A stretch of DNA of 64,000 bases, taken from NCBI GenBank assembly GCA_965277535.1, contig OZ255825.1:1984001-2048000 (forward strand), read 5' to 3'. The stretch comes from Ilyomonas sp965277535. GTDB taxonomy: Bacteria; Bacteroidota; Bacteroidia; Chitinophagales; Chitinophagaceae. Within the stretch, counting starts at the first letter, position 1; each line of letters begins with the position of its first letter. The notes under the pieces were generated by a model. That model was not told the origin of the DNA. It worked only from the letters and a program-made list of their open reading frames with translations, and searched no databases. The translations under genes and the position numbers were made by a program. Positions 8,367 through 16,669 of this stretch are shown here, piece after piece.

Positions 8367-10331
8367 TTAGCGGTTAAAAATAATACGCATTACTTCGCCA
8401 CCACCGGGTGCAATGTGCACAGAAATCACATCTTTATTGTTTACTGTTTTCGTTTGTTTTTGCAGATGATTTGGATTGACATTCACATCGCTGGCATCGC
8501 TGTAAACATCAGCCGTATAAGCCCCTTCTTTCAAAAAGTTTAATGGCACTTGCACATCACGCGCTTCATGGTTGGTGATGGTTCCAACATACCAATCGTT
8601 GCCCTTTCTTCGTGCAATGGTGATGTATTGGTTCACCTTTGCATCCAGCACTTTGGTTTCATCCCAAGTGGTAGGAACTTCTTTGATAAAATCAAACCCA
8701 TCCTGCCCTTCATAAGCTTCAGGATAATCGCATACCATGCCTAAATTACTTTCTAACACAATATACATAGCCAGCATGTGGCAGCGTGTGCCCAACACCA
8801 GCGGACGTGTATATTGTGCCCTGAATTTATCTTGTGGCACCGCACGAAAACCGCCCAAATGATAATCCGTTGCGCCTGCCAGGTCACGTGTGAAAGGCAT
8901 GGTAATATCATGATCGGGAGAGATGCCTTCATTGCTCCATTTATCTACTTCATAATTGCGCGTGCCTTCTCTTGTCAGTTCGTTGGGATAGGTACGACTT
9001 AAACCTGTTGGCTTGTATGCACCGTGAAACTGAATGTGCAGATGATGTTGTGCCGCTTTCTGTAAAATTTCTTCCTGCATGTTTACCATTTCCTGGTCGT
9101 CTCTGTCCATAAAATCAACCATCATTCCACTCAAACCCCATTTTTCAAAAACAGTGAAAGCCGTATCCAGCTTTGGATACAGCGCATAAAAATGAACCCA
9201 TACTCTAACATCAACGCCTTTGCTATGAGCATAATCGCATATCTCTTTCATGTCTAATCCCGGCACCGGCTTTGTAACATCGGCGTGTGGCCCGGGCTGA
9301 AAACCAACGCCATCATCGGTGTACCATTGGTGCAAACCGTATTCAACAACAGAATGCGATTGAATGTTGTTTCGTGCGCAAAAATCAATATAATATTGGT
9401 TGGTAACAAAGTTGTTGCCCGGTGCGTTAATGGTATCGGGTACCACATCGCCATTCCACCACGGAAACGTGGTTTTGCCTGGCTTCAGCCAACTCCAGTC
9501 TTTTGTTTTGCTCGGTTCATTTAAAGTGGTGATAATGTTACTTTCAATCAACGCTCCTATCCTGTCGCTGATGAGCATTACGCGCCACGGTGTTTGGTGT
9601 GGCAGAATGGCTTTTACTTTTGCCCCATTTCCGTTGGGCAATGGCGATAATTTACTCATCAGCACACCATCCTGTTTGCTCAAATACATGCCTGCATAGT
9701 TGCGCAGTGCGGCTTCGGTAATTGCCATGTTCACGCCGTTTGGAAACTCAAACAAAGCTGGCATATCCAACAAAGTATCAGCAACTACTTTGCTTAATGG
9801 CAAGGTTTGATAAACACCTTCATGGGATGATGTGTAATTGCCAAACATCAATGTATGCACAGTTGGATTTCCAGTCAGATTAAAGGTTGTGTTTTCGTCC
9901 AGTAAAGTATAATCTTTCCAACCGCTTTGCTCCGGAAATTCATAACGAAAAGCAACACCATCATTAAACACTTTTACCCTGATGTTCAGCCTTTTTTGTG
10001 AGGCATCTTGCAGCGGAATCATCACTTCACGATAGCTGATCTTTACACGACTTGTTTTACCTGTTATCAAATCGTATTCTTCTGTTGTGTCTTTAAAAAC
10101 CGGCTCTTTTGTTTTTATGCTTTTTGAGAAAGCACCGTCAGTAAACTGTAGTGCAAGCGTTGAGTTTTGAATCAGCGTTTTTCCTTTGAAGGTCACGCTG
10201 TATGCAGGCTGGGAGTGATTAAGCCCGAATGAAAAATGAATGTTATTATCAGGCGAACTTACTGTGATTTGTTTTTGTGCAAATACAGAAATAACGATAA
10301 AACAAAAAAGAAAGGAAAGCCATCGTTTCAT
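8367..10331 (-). CDS. GH97 family glycosidase, probably retaining alpha-galactosidase type
   Basis: The 654-residue protein has a signal peptide (KRWLSFLFCFIVISVFAQ) and the full GH97 layout: N-terminal beta-sandwich to about residue 275, then a TIM barrel (YYIDFCARNNIQSHSVVEYG, RVWVHFYALYPKLD, GMMVDFMDRDDQE), then a C-terminal sandwich. GH97 splits into inverting alpha-glucosidases such as SusB and retaining alpha-galactosidases that use an Asp nucleophile. Asp406 in VDFMDRDDQ and Glu461 in TREGTRNYE have the 55-residue spacing I would expect for the retaining group, so alpha-galactosidase activity is favoured. It is a single gene here and not part of a Sus operon. Confidence 0.85.
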   Translation of the reverse strand: MKRWLSFLFCFIVISVFAQKQITVSSPDNNIHFSFGLNHSQPAYSVTFKGKTLIQNSTLALQFTDGAFSKSIKTKEPVFKDTTEEYDLITGKTSRVKISYREVMIPLQDASQKRLNIRVKVFNDGVAFRYEFPEQSGWKDYTLLDENTTFNLTGNPTVHTLMFGNYTSSHEGVYQTLPLSKVVADTLLDMPALFEFPNGVNMAITEAALRNYAGMYLSKQDGVLMSKLSPLPNGNGAKVKAILPHQTPWRVMLISDRIGALIESNIITTLNEPSKTKDWSWLKPGKTTFPWWNGDVVPDTINAPGNNFVTNQYYIDFCARNNIQSHSVVEYGLHQWYTDDGVGFQPGPHADVTKPVPGLDMKEICDYAHSKGVDVRVWVHFYALYPKLDTAFTVFEKWGLSGMMVDFMDRDDQEMVNMQEEILQKAAQHHLHIQFHGAYKPTGLSRTYPNELTREGTRNYEVDKWSNEGISPDHDITMPFTRDLAGATDYHLGGFRAVPQDKFRAQYTRPLVLGTRCHMLAMYIVLESNLGMVCDYPEAYEGQDGFDFIKEVPTTWDETKVLDAKVNQYITIARRKGNDWYVGTITNHEARDVQVPLNFLKEGAYTADVYSDASDVNVNPNHLQKQTKTVNNKDVISVHIAPGGGEVMRIIFNR

Positions 10332-10393
10332 ATCATCAATTATTGGATGAAGGTAAACGCTTTCTATTTTCTTTTAAAATTCATACAAAAACA

Positions 10394-10437
10394 AAAGCCA
10401 TCCTCACAGTACTGTGGGGACGGCTTTCATCATTATG
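10394..10437 (-). terminator. Intrinsic terminator after the small membrane protein gene
   Basis: On the minus strand the arms GAAAGCCGTCCCCACAG and CTGTGAGGATGGCTTTT pair with a few mismatches, followed by GTTTTTG. It lies ten bases after the stop at 10447. It also faces the GH97 promoter region on the other side. Confidence 0.7.
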
Positions 10438-10446
10438 AATTGACCT

Positions 10447-10776
10447 TTATTTCAAGATAAGAATGAGCAGTAAAATAATAACAATCAAAGCGCCCAGAGA
10501 AATGTAAACACCGCCCGTTCCCATAGCTTTTGATTCTGTATTCATGTCTCTCAACTCATGTCGCAACGCTTTCTTATCGGCACCCGAAAGTTTGGATTTA
10601 TCCATATTTTTAATTTCTTCCACTCTCGCTTTTATCTCGGCAATGCGAATGTCTTTTTGCTCCTTCGTCATGGCAGCCACTTTTTCTTCGATTACTTTTT
10701 TATCATTTTTAGCAAAGGTTTGAACTGAAGTAAAAGAAGCGAGCAAGAGAAGAAGAATAACGATTTTGCGTTTCAT
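10447..10776 (-). CDS. Small membrane protein with signal peptide and C-terminal anchor
   Basis: The 109-residue protein has an N-terminal signal peptide (RKIVILLLLLASFTSVQTFA), then a charged helical stretch rich in Lys and Glu (KKVIEEKVAAMTKEQKDIRI and on to KALRHELRDM), and ends with a strongly hydrophobic helix (YISLGALIVIILLLILILK). The expected topology is periplasmic with a C-terminal inner-membrane anchor. I recognise no family. Small Bacteroidota proteins of this layout are common and uncharacterised. It has its own terminator. Confidence 0.7.
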   Translation of the reverse strand: MKRKIVILLLLLASFTSVQTFAKNDKKVIEEKVAAMTKEQKDIRIAEIKARVEEIKNMDKSKLSGADKKALRHELRDMNTESKAMGTGGVYISLGALIVIILLLILILK

Positions 10777-11110
10777 GCAGAAGAAAAATTTTTTGATTAA
10801 AAAATCGGGCTTTTATGATAAAACAAAAATGTCTCCAATTTTATAACAGTGTTTTCGTGTTCTGAATAAAGTTCCGCAGATAGCACAGAGGTTCGTAGAA
10901 AAGAAAAATAAGTGCAAAAACAAACCCGACTTCATGGATTTGTATGTTGAGATAACAAAAAACATATCGCTCCTACGGAGCTTGCCTCTTTCCTTCTTGC
11001 ATTATACATTCTATAACACAACTATAATCTCACAGGCATGAAAACAATGCAATATTCTTTCCTTATTTGCAACCAGAAATGACTAAGATTTATGGGCAAA
11101 AACAAAGCAG
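10777..11110. other. Gene-free spacer
   Basis: There is no coding frame or clear RNA structure. Two copies of the 11-mer GCAAAAACAAA lie at 10914 and 11096. The 10914 copy is preceded by an AGTGC context, as at several other sites in the window. Confidence 0.5.
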
Positions 11111-12664
11111 CTATTGAAGCTTCTCATCATAGCGGTGATGTTCATTATCCCAAGTGCCATTAATAATTTTATTTGATGTAACACGGGAGTTGGATTTGTC
11201 CTGCTGCAAATAAAATTTACTTACCACATGGCTGGCTTCGGCTGGCGTTGCGCCTGTTAAGTCAATGGTGTTATTACTAATTTCCCAGTTGTAACCATAC
11301 ACTTCTATCGGGCTGGTTGAAACTGATGTACTTTTAAAAGTATTGTTTTGAATCACTACATTTCTTGTTTTATCATTGTTGGCATACACCGCTTTGTGTG
11401 TAAAACCTATGATGGTGTTATGGGTGATGGTCCAGAATGCAGTAAAATCATCAATGCCTTTATAGCTTAAGTGTTGCTCTTTGGGTGTGGTGGTTTTGGT
11501 AACAATGGAAATGTCGTTAAATTCGTTTGGTGTATGTTCATCAGGGTTGGTTCTATCCAAAGTAAAATGGTTGTTGTCAATCAGATTATTGAAACCATAA
11601 GCCTGAACACAATCAATACGTGCTTCTTTTACGGAAGGAGGCACGCCGCCCGATGTACTGCCATATGTAGTGATGGTGCCGGTGTTGCCCTTCACTTCAC
11701 CTTCAATGCTTACAAATTCAATCAGGCTTCTGTCAACATTGTATAAAGTATTGCTATCAACCTTTGCATAATAACTGCTTGCGCTAATTAAAAATCCTTC
11801 GTTGCGGGTTGAGCAACGCAGTGTGTTGTGATGAACGTTGAGATGGCTTCCCAAACCGCCGCCTGCAACTTCAATTCCCATCCAGCAAAGGTTAAAATAG
11901 TTGAGATGAATGTTCCAGTTTCCGTAATAAGGGCTGCTGTCTTTTGAACTGGGTTTTTCCACCGAACCCCAGCCAAAAATGCCATCACCGCTGATGTTTT
12001 CAAAATGGCAATTTTTTATTTCGGCTCGCAATGTGGTTTCTGCTAAGTTAATGCCGTAGCATTTGGGGTCCGTATCGTTGGTAACAATTTTTTGTGCAGG
12101 ATTGTAAATGTTATAAAAGCGGCAACTACCAACCAACACATTATCATTACTGTGCTTTTGATTCGGTGCCGTATTTCCGAAATTAATTGCCTGCTTTGCC
12201 CAAACGTTTACAAACTCGCAATTGATAACACTGATGTTTTTGTTTTGAGCCGGATAGCTGTTAAATTCAAGAACGGCTTTTACTTGTTTTTGATTACCCG
12301 TAAAAGTGATGTCTTCAAAACTTAGATCACTCCTTCCGTTCGATTCAAATATAGCATTACTTCCATCGTAAGTCGAATCCCAATGAATGATGGTTTTGCC
12401 AATGCCCGCGCCTTTGATGCGCAAGCCCGAAGTAAACAGCGAAATCTCTTTTTTCAAAAAATAAGTTCCCGCAGGCAGGTACAACGTGTTAGTGCCTGCC
12501 GTTGCTTTCAAGCCAAGCGCAATGGCATCTACATCATCATGAGTGCCATTCCCGATTAACGCACGTTCCTGTGCATTTGTAATAATATCTGTTTTGAGGC
12601 TTACCAGTTTGCCGTATGCTTTACCCGGTTGTGTAAACCCGGTTAGCGAGATGTTCATCAACAA
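11111..12664 (-). CDS. Secreted right-handed beta-helix protein (pectate-lyase fold)
   Basis: The protein has about 517 residues. It opens with a typical pectate-lyase-superfamily segment (GTHDDVDAIALGLKATAGTN, TLYLPAGTYFLKKEISL, GLRIKGAGIGKTIIHW) and continues with parallel beta-helix coils (SFEDITFTGN, ISVINCEFVNVW, AEIKNCHFENISGDGIFGWG, NVVIQNNTFKSTS). Such proteins are carbohydrate lyases, hydrolases or epimerases; the exact substrate cannot be read. The signal peptide is problematic: the frame continues upstream as IIKYLLFVLLMNISLTGFTQ but has no ATG, GTG or TTG before the TTG at 12664. Translation may begin at that TTG, leaving a clipped signal, or at the ATT at 12686-12688. It stands alone. 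Confidence 0.75.
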   Translation of the reverse strand: MLMNISLTGFTQPGKAYGKLVSLKTDIITNAQERALIGNGTHDDVDAIALGLKATAGTNTLYLPAGTYFLKKEISLFTSGLRIKGAGIGKTIIHWDSTYDGSNAIFESNGRSDLSFEDITFTGNQKQVKAVLEFNSYPAQNKNISVINCEFVNVWAKQAINFGNTAPNQKHSNDNVLVGSCRFYNIYNPAQKIVTNDTDPKCYGINLAETTLRAEIKNCHFENISGDGIFGWGSVEKPSSKDSSPYYGNWNIHLNYFNLCWMGIEVAGGGLGSHLNVHHNTLRCSTRNEGFLISASSYYAKVDSNTLYNVDRSLIEFVSIEGEVKGNTGTITTYGSTSGGVPPSVKEARIDCVQAYGFNNLIDNNHFTLDRTNPDEHTPNEFNDISIVTKTTTPKEQHLSYKGIDDFTAFWTITHNTIIGFTHKAVYANNDKTRNVVIQNNTFKSTSVSTSPIEVYGYNWEISNNTIDLTGATPAEASHVVSKFYLQQDKSNSRVTSNKIINGTWDNEHHRYDEKLQ

Positions 12665-12844
12665 AACAAACAGGAGATATTTGATAATAGTGTTTATTAT
12701 AAACGATGTTTTCTTTTAAAAAAGCACGCGGGGTTAGCTCAGCAATGTTTATCATGAACAACGGAGGAACCGTTTTCTTTATTATTGAAAAAGAATAACA
12801 ACGAACCTTCTCTTTTTGTTTTTGGCAGAATTTTGAAACAATTA

Positions 12845-13699
12845 TCAATATACATTCAGAGGCAAAGGATAGGTTTTGTAACGCCGCAAAGCTTCTTCCA
12901 TAATAGTATGTACTTTCTCACGAAGCTCTTTAATCTGATCCACAGAGTAAGAATGAACTTCAATTTCATTCAAATACACACAACGGCACTTACCGGGTGC
13001 CAGTTCTAAAAAACCACGATAGTGCATTCGTTCATGAGTATCCAAAAACAAAATGGGCTTGATGGGCGTTCCTGTTTCAATGGCAATACGAAAGGCACCA
13101 TCATAAAACTCTTTCAAGGGCTCTCGTGTTTCGTTAAACGTCCCTTCCGGAAAAATAAATATACTGATTTTCTTTGCCAATGCGGCTTTCAGGGCACGAA
13201 CGCTTTGCGCGCGGCGTTCCGGACTTCTTCTGTCAACCACAATAACTGCCATGCGATAAATGATACCAAACACCGGGTACTTCACCATTTCATATTTACC
13301 CAAAATACGAATAGGCTGATGCACAATGCGTACCGCCGAAGGAATGTCCATGTATGAAGTGTGATTGGCAACAAAAATGTATTGCCGGCTCTTATTGTGC
13401 GGCGTTTCATAAAGTTCTTGGTGGCGGATGCCAAGCAAGGTGTACCATACAATCGCCCATAATTTACAAACGCCATACACATAATTTCCGCCACGCACTT
13501 TTCCAAAAAGTGGTGAAACCAAAACAAGCACCAACACAATAAACATTAACACCAAAAAGCAAATCAACGCATACAAGCTGTACAAAATTTGAAGACATCG
13601 CAACACCGCATTGCGTGGCGGATATACCCACTTGATTTCTGCTGGCTTGCCTGCAGCGGAAGCTTTTGTTTTATTTGAAAATGGTTGTTGCGATGGCAT
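12845..13699 (-). CDS. plsC: 1-acyl-sn-glycerol-3-phosphate acyltransferase (PlsC family)
   Basis: The 284-residue membrane-bound enzyme carries the acyltransferase block I motif HxxxxD in ANHTSYMD (His113, Asp118) and block III FPEGTFNETREPL near residue 195. A hydrophobic segment, ALICFLVLMFIVLVLVLVSPLF, spans residues 44-65 and anchors it to the inner membrane. It transfers an acyl chain to lysophosphatidic acid to form phosphatidic acid in phospholipid synthesis. Length and motif spacing match the family. Related lipid-modifying acyltransferases share the motifs, so ornithine-lipid or similar substrates cannot be fully excluded. It is monocistronic. Confidence 0.85.
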   Translation of the reverse strand: MPSQQPFSNKTKASAAGKPAEIKWVYPPRNAVLRCLQILYSLYALICFLVLMFIVLVLVLVSPLFGKVRGGNYVYGVCKLWAIVWYTLLGIRHQELYETPHNKSRQYIFVANHTSYMDIPSAVRIVHQPIRILGKYEMVKYPVFGIIYRMAVIVVDRRSPERRAQSVRALKAALAKKISIFIFPEGTFNETREPLKEFYDGAFRIAIETGTPIKPILFLDTHERMHYRGFLELAPGKCRCVYLNEIEVHSYSVDQIKELREKVHTIMEEALRRYKTYPLPLNVY

Positions 13700-13868
13700 T
13701 ATTTGTATGCAAGATGAGCGACAACAGTACGAAAAAATAGGAACAGTTGCATTGGCTAACTGACAATATTGCCAACATCTGTTTACAACAAGCGTAGTAA
13801 TCTAAAACGAAGGTTAAGATTTGCGAATTAACTTGTTTACAAGCAGCATCTTATTTCATATTTGCAAT

Positions 13869-14558
13869 ATGAAGCTCGGATTGGTGGCGAATATATGCGT
13901 GTTGTTTCATAGTCTTTGCACAGTGTTTGCATTGCCTTCGTGTGCTGAACAAAAAAATCAGAACGCATTAGTTATGTCGAATTTGTCAGGAAAAAAAAAT
14001 ACAACACAAACCTCTGCACATACTGATACGGCTACCTTTGGCAGTGGCTGCTTTTGGTGCAGCGAAGCTTTTTTTCAGCGCATTAAAGGTGTTGAAAAAG
14101 TGATTAGCGGTTACAGCGGCGGTAAGGTTCCTAACCCTTCATACGAGCAGGTTTGCACTGGCGCAACTGGTTATGTTGAAGTGGTGCAGGTAGTTTACGA
14201 TCCTTCACAGGTTACATTTGATCAATTGCTTGAAGTGTTTTGGAAAACGCACGATCCCACTACATTAAACCGCCAGGGAAATGATGTAGGCACGCAATAC
14301 CGCAGTGTTATTTTTTATCATGATGATGAACAAAAACAAAAGGCAGAGCATTACAAAGAAGAACTGGATAAAAGCGGTGCCTGGAACAAGCCTATCGTTA
14401 CTGCTATTGAGCCGTTTACCAATTTTTATTCAGCCGAAAATTATCATCAGAATTATTACAACAACAATCCCCGACAGATGTATTGCCAGTATGTGATACG
14501 ACCTAAATTAGAAAAATTTGAAAAGGTATTTAAAGAAGAATTGAAAGCGCAGCAATAA
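13869..14558 (+). CDS. msrA: Peptide-methionine (S)-S-oxide reductase, exported lipoprotein
   Basis: The protein is 229 residues from the ATG at 13869. The catalytic motif GSGCFWCSEAFF places the nucleophile at Cys61. It is followed by RIKGVEKVISGYSGG, YVEVVQVVYDP and HDPTTLNRQGNDVGTQYRS, all MsrA hallmarks. An N-terminal lipoprotein signal with lipobox ALPSC (Cys25) puts it outside the cytoplasm, where it would repair oxidised methionines in envelope proteins. The frame is open upstream to 13821, but the ATG at 13869 begins a proper signal sequence. There is no fused MsrB domain. A bidirectional terminator follows. Confidence 0.9.
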   Translation: MKLGLVANICVLFHSLCTVFALPSCAEQKNQNALVMSNLSGKKNTTQTSAHTDTATFGSGCFWCSEAFFQRIKGVEKVISGYSGGKVPNPSYEQVCTGATGYVEVVQVVYDPSQVTFDQLLEVFWKTHDPTTLNRQGNDVGTQYRSVIFYHDDEQKQKAEHYKEELDKSGAWNKPIVTAIEPFTNFYSAENYHQNYYNNNPRQMYCQYVIRPKLEKFEKVFKEELKAQQ

Positions 14559-14575
14559 AAAAATAGTGCAAAAAC

Positions 14576-14608
14576 AAAAGCTCCGAATCTATAAGGTTCG
14601 GAGCTTTT
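14576..14608. terminator. Bidirectional terminator between msrA and the DUF2283 gene
   Basis: Arms AAAAGCTCCGAA and TTCGGAGCTTTT enclose nine bases. T tracts lie on both sides, and one side runs into the 11-mer GCAAAAACAAA at 14568. It lies 18 bases after the msrA stop and 16 bases after the convergent DUF2283 stop. Confidence 0.8.
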
Positions 14609-14623
14609 TAAAATAAAAGAAAG

Positions 14624-14818
14624 CTATACAATTTCATATTCTACCTCTAACGGCTTTTCCATTTTTTGAGAAGCATTTAAAACTTCAATACCAACAATAT
14701 TCGCAGCATTATCATAGTCGAGTACGATTCCAGGTTTATCACTATCGCTTTCTACGATTTCGCTATCGGTAAACTTGATATATAACACATCAGCCTCTTT
14801 GTCATACTTTACTTTCAT
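14624..14818 (-). CDS. DUF2283 family protein (possible antitoxin partner)
   Basis: The 64-residue protein has the DUF2283 pattern: MKVKYDKEADVLYIKFTDS at the start, then PGIVLDYDNAANIVGIEVLNAS. The family is small, beta-rich and of unknown function. Its start overlaps the stop of the upstream DUF4258 gene by four bases, so the two are translationally coupled. DUF2283 genes are often next to DUF4258 genes in bacterial genomes, in a toxin-antitoxin-like arrangement. Assignment to the family is good; the role is inferred only from the pairing. Confidence 0.75.
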   Translation of the reverse strand: MKVKYDKEADVLYIKFTDSEIVESDSDKPGIVLDYDNAANIVGIEVLNASQKMEKPLEVEYEIV

Positions 14819-15063
14819 GGTGAATAGTATTTATCAATCTTCGATGTTTTATAAGCGGTAACTGCTGGTGGCGGTTGCTTGTGCTCATTTACAAATATAC
14901 GAAGCAGATAAAGTTTATTGTTTTCAGTTGTTATTTTTTGATAAACTGTTAAACCGTCTTCAACAACCGTATTGTCAGGATCGCTTACTGCTTCATTTAC
15001 ACTTGCAAGAGAGATATTTCTTACTTTTATTTGTCGTATAAAATGTTTTGAATAGGCTATCAT
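14815..15063 (-). CDS. DUF4258 family protein (possible RelE/BrnT-like toxin)
   Basis: The 82-residue protein starts MIAYSKHFIRQIKVRNISLA and continues with EAVSDPDNTVVEDGLTVYQK and LYLLRIFVNEHKQPPPAVTAY. This matches DUF4258, whose members have a compact fold related to RelE/BrnT toxins and typically begin with an SxHxxxR motif. Here SKHFIRQI carries the His and Arg. The final YKTSKIDKYY also matches the family tail. It is first in a two-gene unit with the overlapping DUF2283 gene. Order (putative toxin first, partner second) is the reverse of many classical modules but usual for this pair. Confidence 0.7.
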   Translation of the reverse strand: MIAYSKHFIRQIKVRNISLASVNEAVSDPDNTVVEDGLTVYQKITTENNKLYLLRIFVNEHKQPPPAVTAYKTSKIDKYYSP

Positions 15064-15103
15064 AACGAATGAGAAAGGAACGATAAAATGTTCTCCATTT
15101 AAC

Positions 15104-15961
15104 TTACTTCACTCCTTTCAAATACTTTCCATAACCACTTTTTGCATACAATTCTGCCTGCTGCATCAGTTGGTCATAATTGATGAAGCCCATCTTGTAA
15201 GCAATCTCTTCAATGCAGCCAATTTTAGTGCCTTGTCGTTTTTCAATCACACGCACATATTCGCCTGCATCGCTCAACGAATCGAACGTACCAGTATCTA
15301 ACCACGCATAGCCGCGGTTCATTACACCAACTTGTAATTTGCCCCGTTCTAAATACACTCTGTTTACATCGGTTATTTCATATTCGCCACGTGGAGAAGG
15401 AGCAATGTTTTTAGCGATATTTACGACTTCGTTATCGTAAAAATACAAGCCTGGAACGGCGTAGCGACTTTTTGGTTTTGCCGGTTTTTCTTCAATCGAA
15501 AGAGCTTTAAAATTCTCGTCAAAATGAACCACACCATAGCGTTCAGGGTCGCTTACTTCATAAGCGAAAATAGCAGCGCCATCTACATCGTTAAACGATT
15601 GCAGCAACTTGCTGAACCCCGAACCATGAAAGATATTATCGCCCAAAACCAAAGCCACTTTATCAGTCCCGATAAACTGTTCGCCAATAACAAATGCCTG
15701 CGCCAGGCCGTTTGGTTTTTCCTGCACGGCATAAGTAAACGAACAACCAACAGCACTGCCATCGCCAAGCAAACGCTGAAATTGTGATGAATCTTCGGGC
15801 GTTGTAATGATAAGCACTTCCCGGATGCCGGCAAGCAGTAACACCGACAACGGATAATAAATCATCGGCTTATCGTACACCGGCATAATTTGCTTGCTGA
15901 TGCCTTTGGTAATGGGATACAGCCGCGTGCCCGAGCCGCCTGCCAATATGATTCCTTTCAT
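15104..15961 (-). CDS. rfbA: Glucose-1-phosphate thymidylyltransferase
   Basis: The start at 15961 gives 285 residues beginning MKGIILAGGSGTRLYPIT, the canonical nucleotidyltransferase signature. The frame is open 13 codons further (to 16000), but that stretch reads through a CCCCTGAAGGGG spacer repeat and is not family-like. Other family blocks include SKQIMPVYDKPMIYYPLSVL, GDNIFHGSGFSKLL, EEKPAKPKSRYAVPGLYFYD and GYAWLDTGTFDSL. The enzyme couples dTTP to glucose-1-phosphate to make dTDP-glucose, the first step towards dTDP-L-rhamnose. It is the last gene of the minus-strand run rfbB-rfbC-rfbA. No rfbD reductase is in the window. Confidence 0.95.
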   Translation of the reverse strand: MKGIILAGGSGTRLYPITKGISKQIMPVYDKPMIYYPLSVLLLAGIREVLIITTPEDSSQFQRLLGDGSAVGCSFTYAVQEKPNGLAQAFVIGEQFIGTDKVALVLGDNIFHGSGFSKLLQSFNDVDGAAIFAYEVSDPERYGVVHFDENFKALSIEEKPAKPKSRYAVPGLYFYDNEVVNIAKNIAPSPRGEYEITDVNRVYLERGKLQVGVMNRGYAWLDTGTFDSLSDAGEYVRVIEKRQGTKIGCIEEIAYKMGFINYDQLMQQAELYAKSGYGKYLKGVK

Positions 15962-16023
15962 GCCCCCAGCCCCTGAAGGGGAGTTTATATGCTCGTTCAT
16001 GATGTAAAACGTTTATAAAAATA

Positions 16024-16563
16024 TTAGATGTCTTTAAGAAATGGATTCACTAAATCTTTTTCCGATAAAACCAAATCGCTGTTTGGCAACTGCCAATTGA
16101 TGGCAAGTTGCGGATCGTTATAAGCCAATCCGCCTTCGGCTGTTTTGTTGTAAAAATTATCGCATTTGTAAAAGAAGGTTGCCCTTTCGCTTAGCACCAC
16201 AAAACCATGTGCAAAGCCGCGCGGAACAAAGAATTGAGTATGCGAGTCTTCGGTTAATTCAACCGCAAAATATTGCCCGTAAGTAGGTGAATCTTTTCGC
16301 AAATCAACCGCAACATCCAGCACCGAACCTTGTAGAACGCGAACCAGTTTTGCCTGAGCCCATTCGCCTCTTTGAAAATGCAAACCGCGCAGTACGCCTT
16401 TGGTAGAAGCTGATTGATTGTCCTGTACAAAATGCAGCGTTAAGCCAGTTGCATCTTTAAATTTACTCTGATTGAAGCTTTCAAAAAAATAACCGCGGTT
16501 GTCTTTGATAATGGTATCGTGTATAATGAAACAATCTTTCAGTGGTGTTTGTTCTACTTTCAT
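16024..16563 (-). CDS. rfbC: dTDP-4-dehydrorhamnose 3,5-epimerase
   Basis: The 179-residue cupin-fold enzyme carries the RmlC hallmarks: DNRGYFFESFNQSKF, FVQDNQSASTKGVLRGLHFQ with the catalytic His, KLVRVLQGSVLDVAVDLRKD, and FFVPRGFAHGFVVLSE. It epimerises C3 and C5 of dTDP-4-dehydro-6-deoxyglucose in the rhamnose precursor pathway. It lies between rfbB and rfbA on the same strand. The gap to rfbB is 106 bases and holds A/T-rich imperfect inverted repeats (GAGTTATGAAG type and TAACTCATAACTC type). Confidence 0.95.
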   Translation of the reverse strand: MKVEQTPLKDCFIIHDTIIKDNRGYFFESFNQSKFKDATGLTLHFVQDNQSASTKGVLRGLHFQRGEWAQAKLVRVLQGSVLDVAVDLRKDSPTYGQYFAVELTEDSHTQFFVPRGFAHGFVVLSERATFFYKCDNFYNKTAEGGLAYNDPQLAINWQLPNSDLVLSEKDLVNPFLKDI

Positions 16564-16669
16564 AATGAGATTTTAGCTTCGAGTTTTGAGCGTTGAGCTA
16601 CGAGTTATGAAGATTGTCTTCTTATAGTTTGCAGTTTGTATCTTATAACTTGTAACTCATAACTCAAAG

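Noticed and set aside
15962..16000. Longer N terminus of RfbA
   Set aside because: The 13 extra codons read through a CCCCTGAAGGGG spacer repeat, while MKGIILAGGSGTRLYP is the universal family start.
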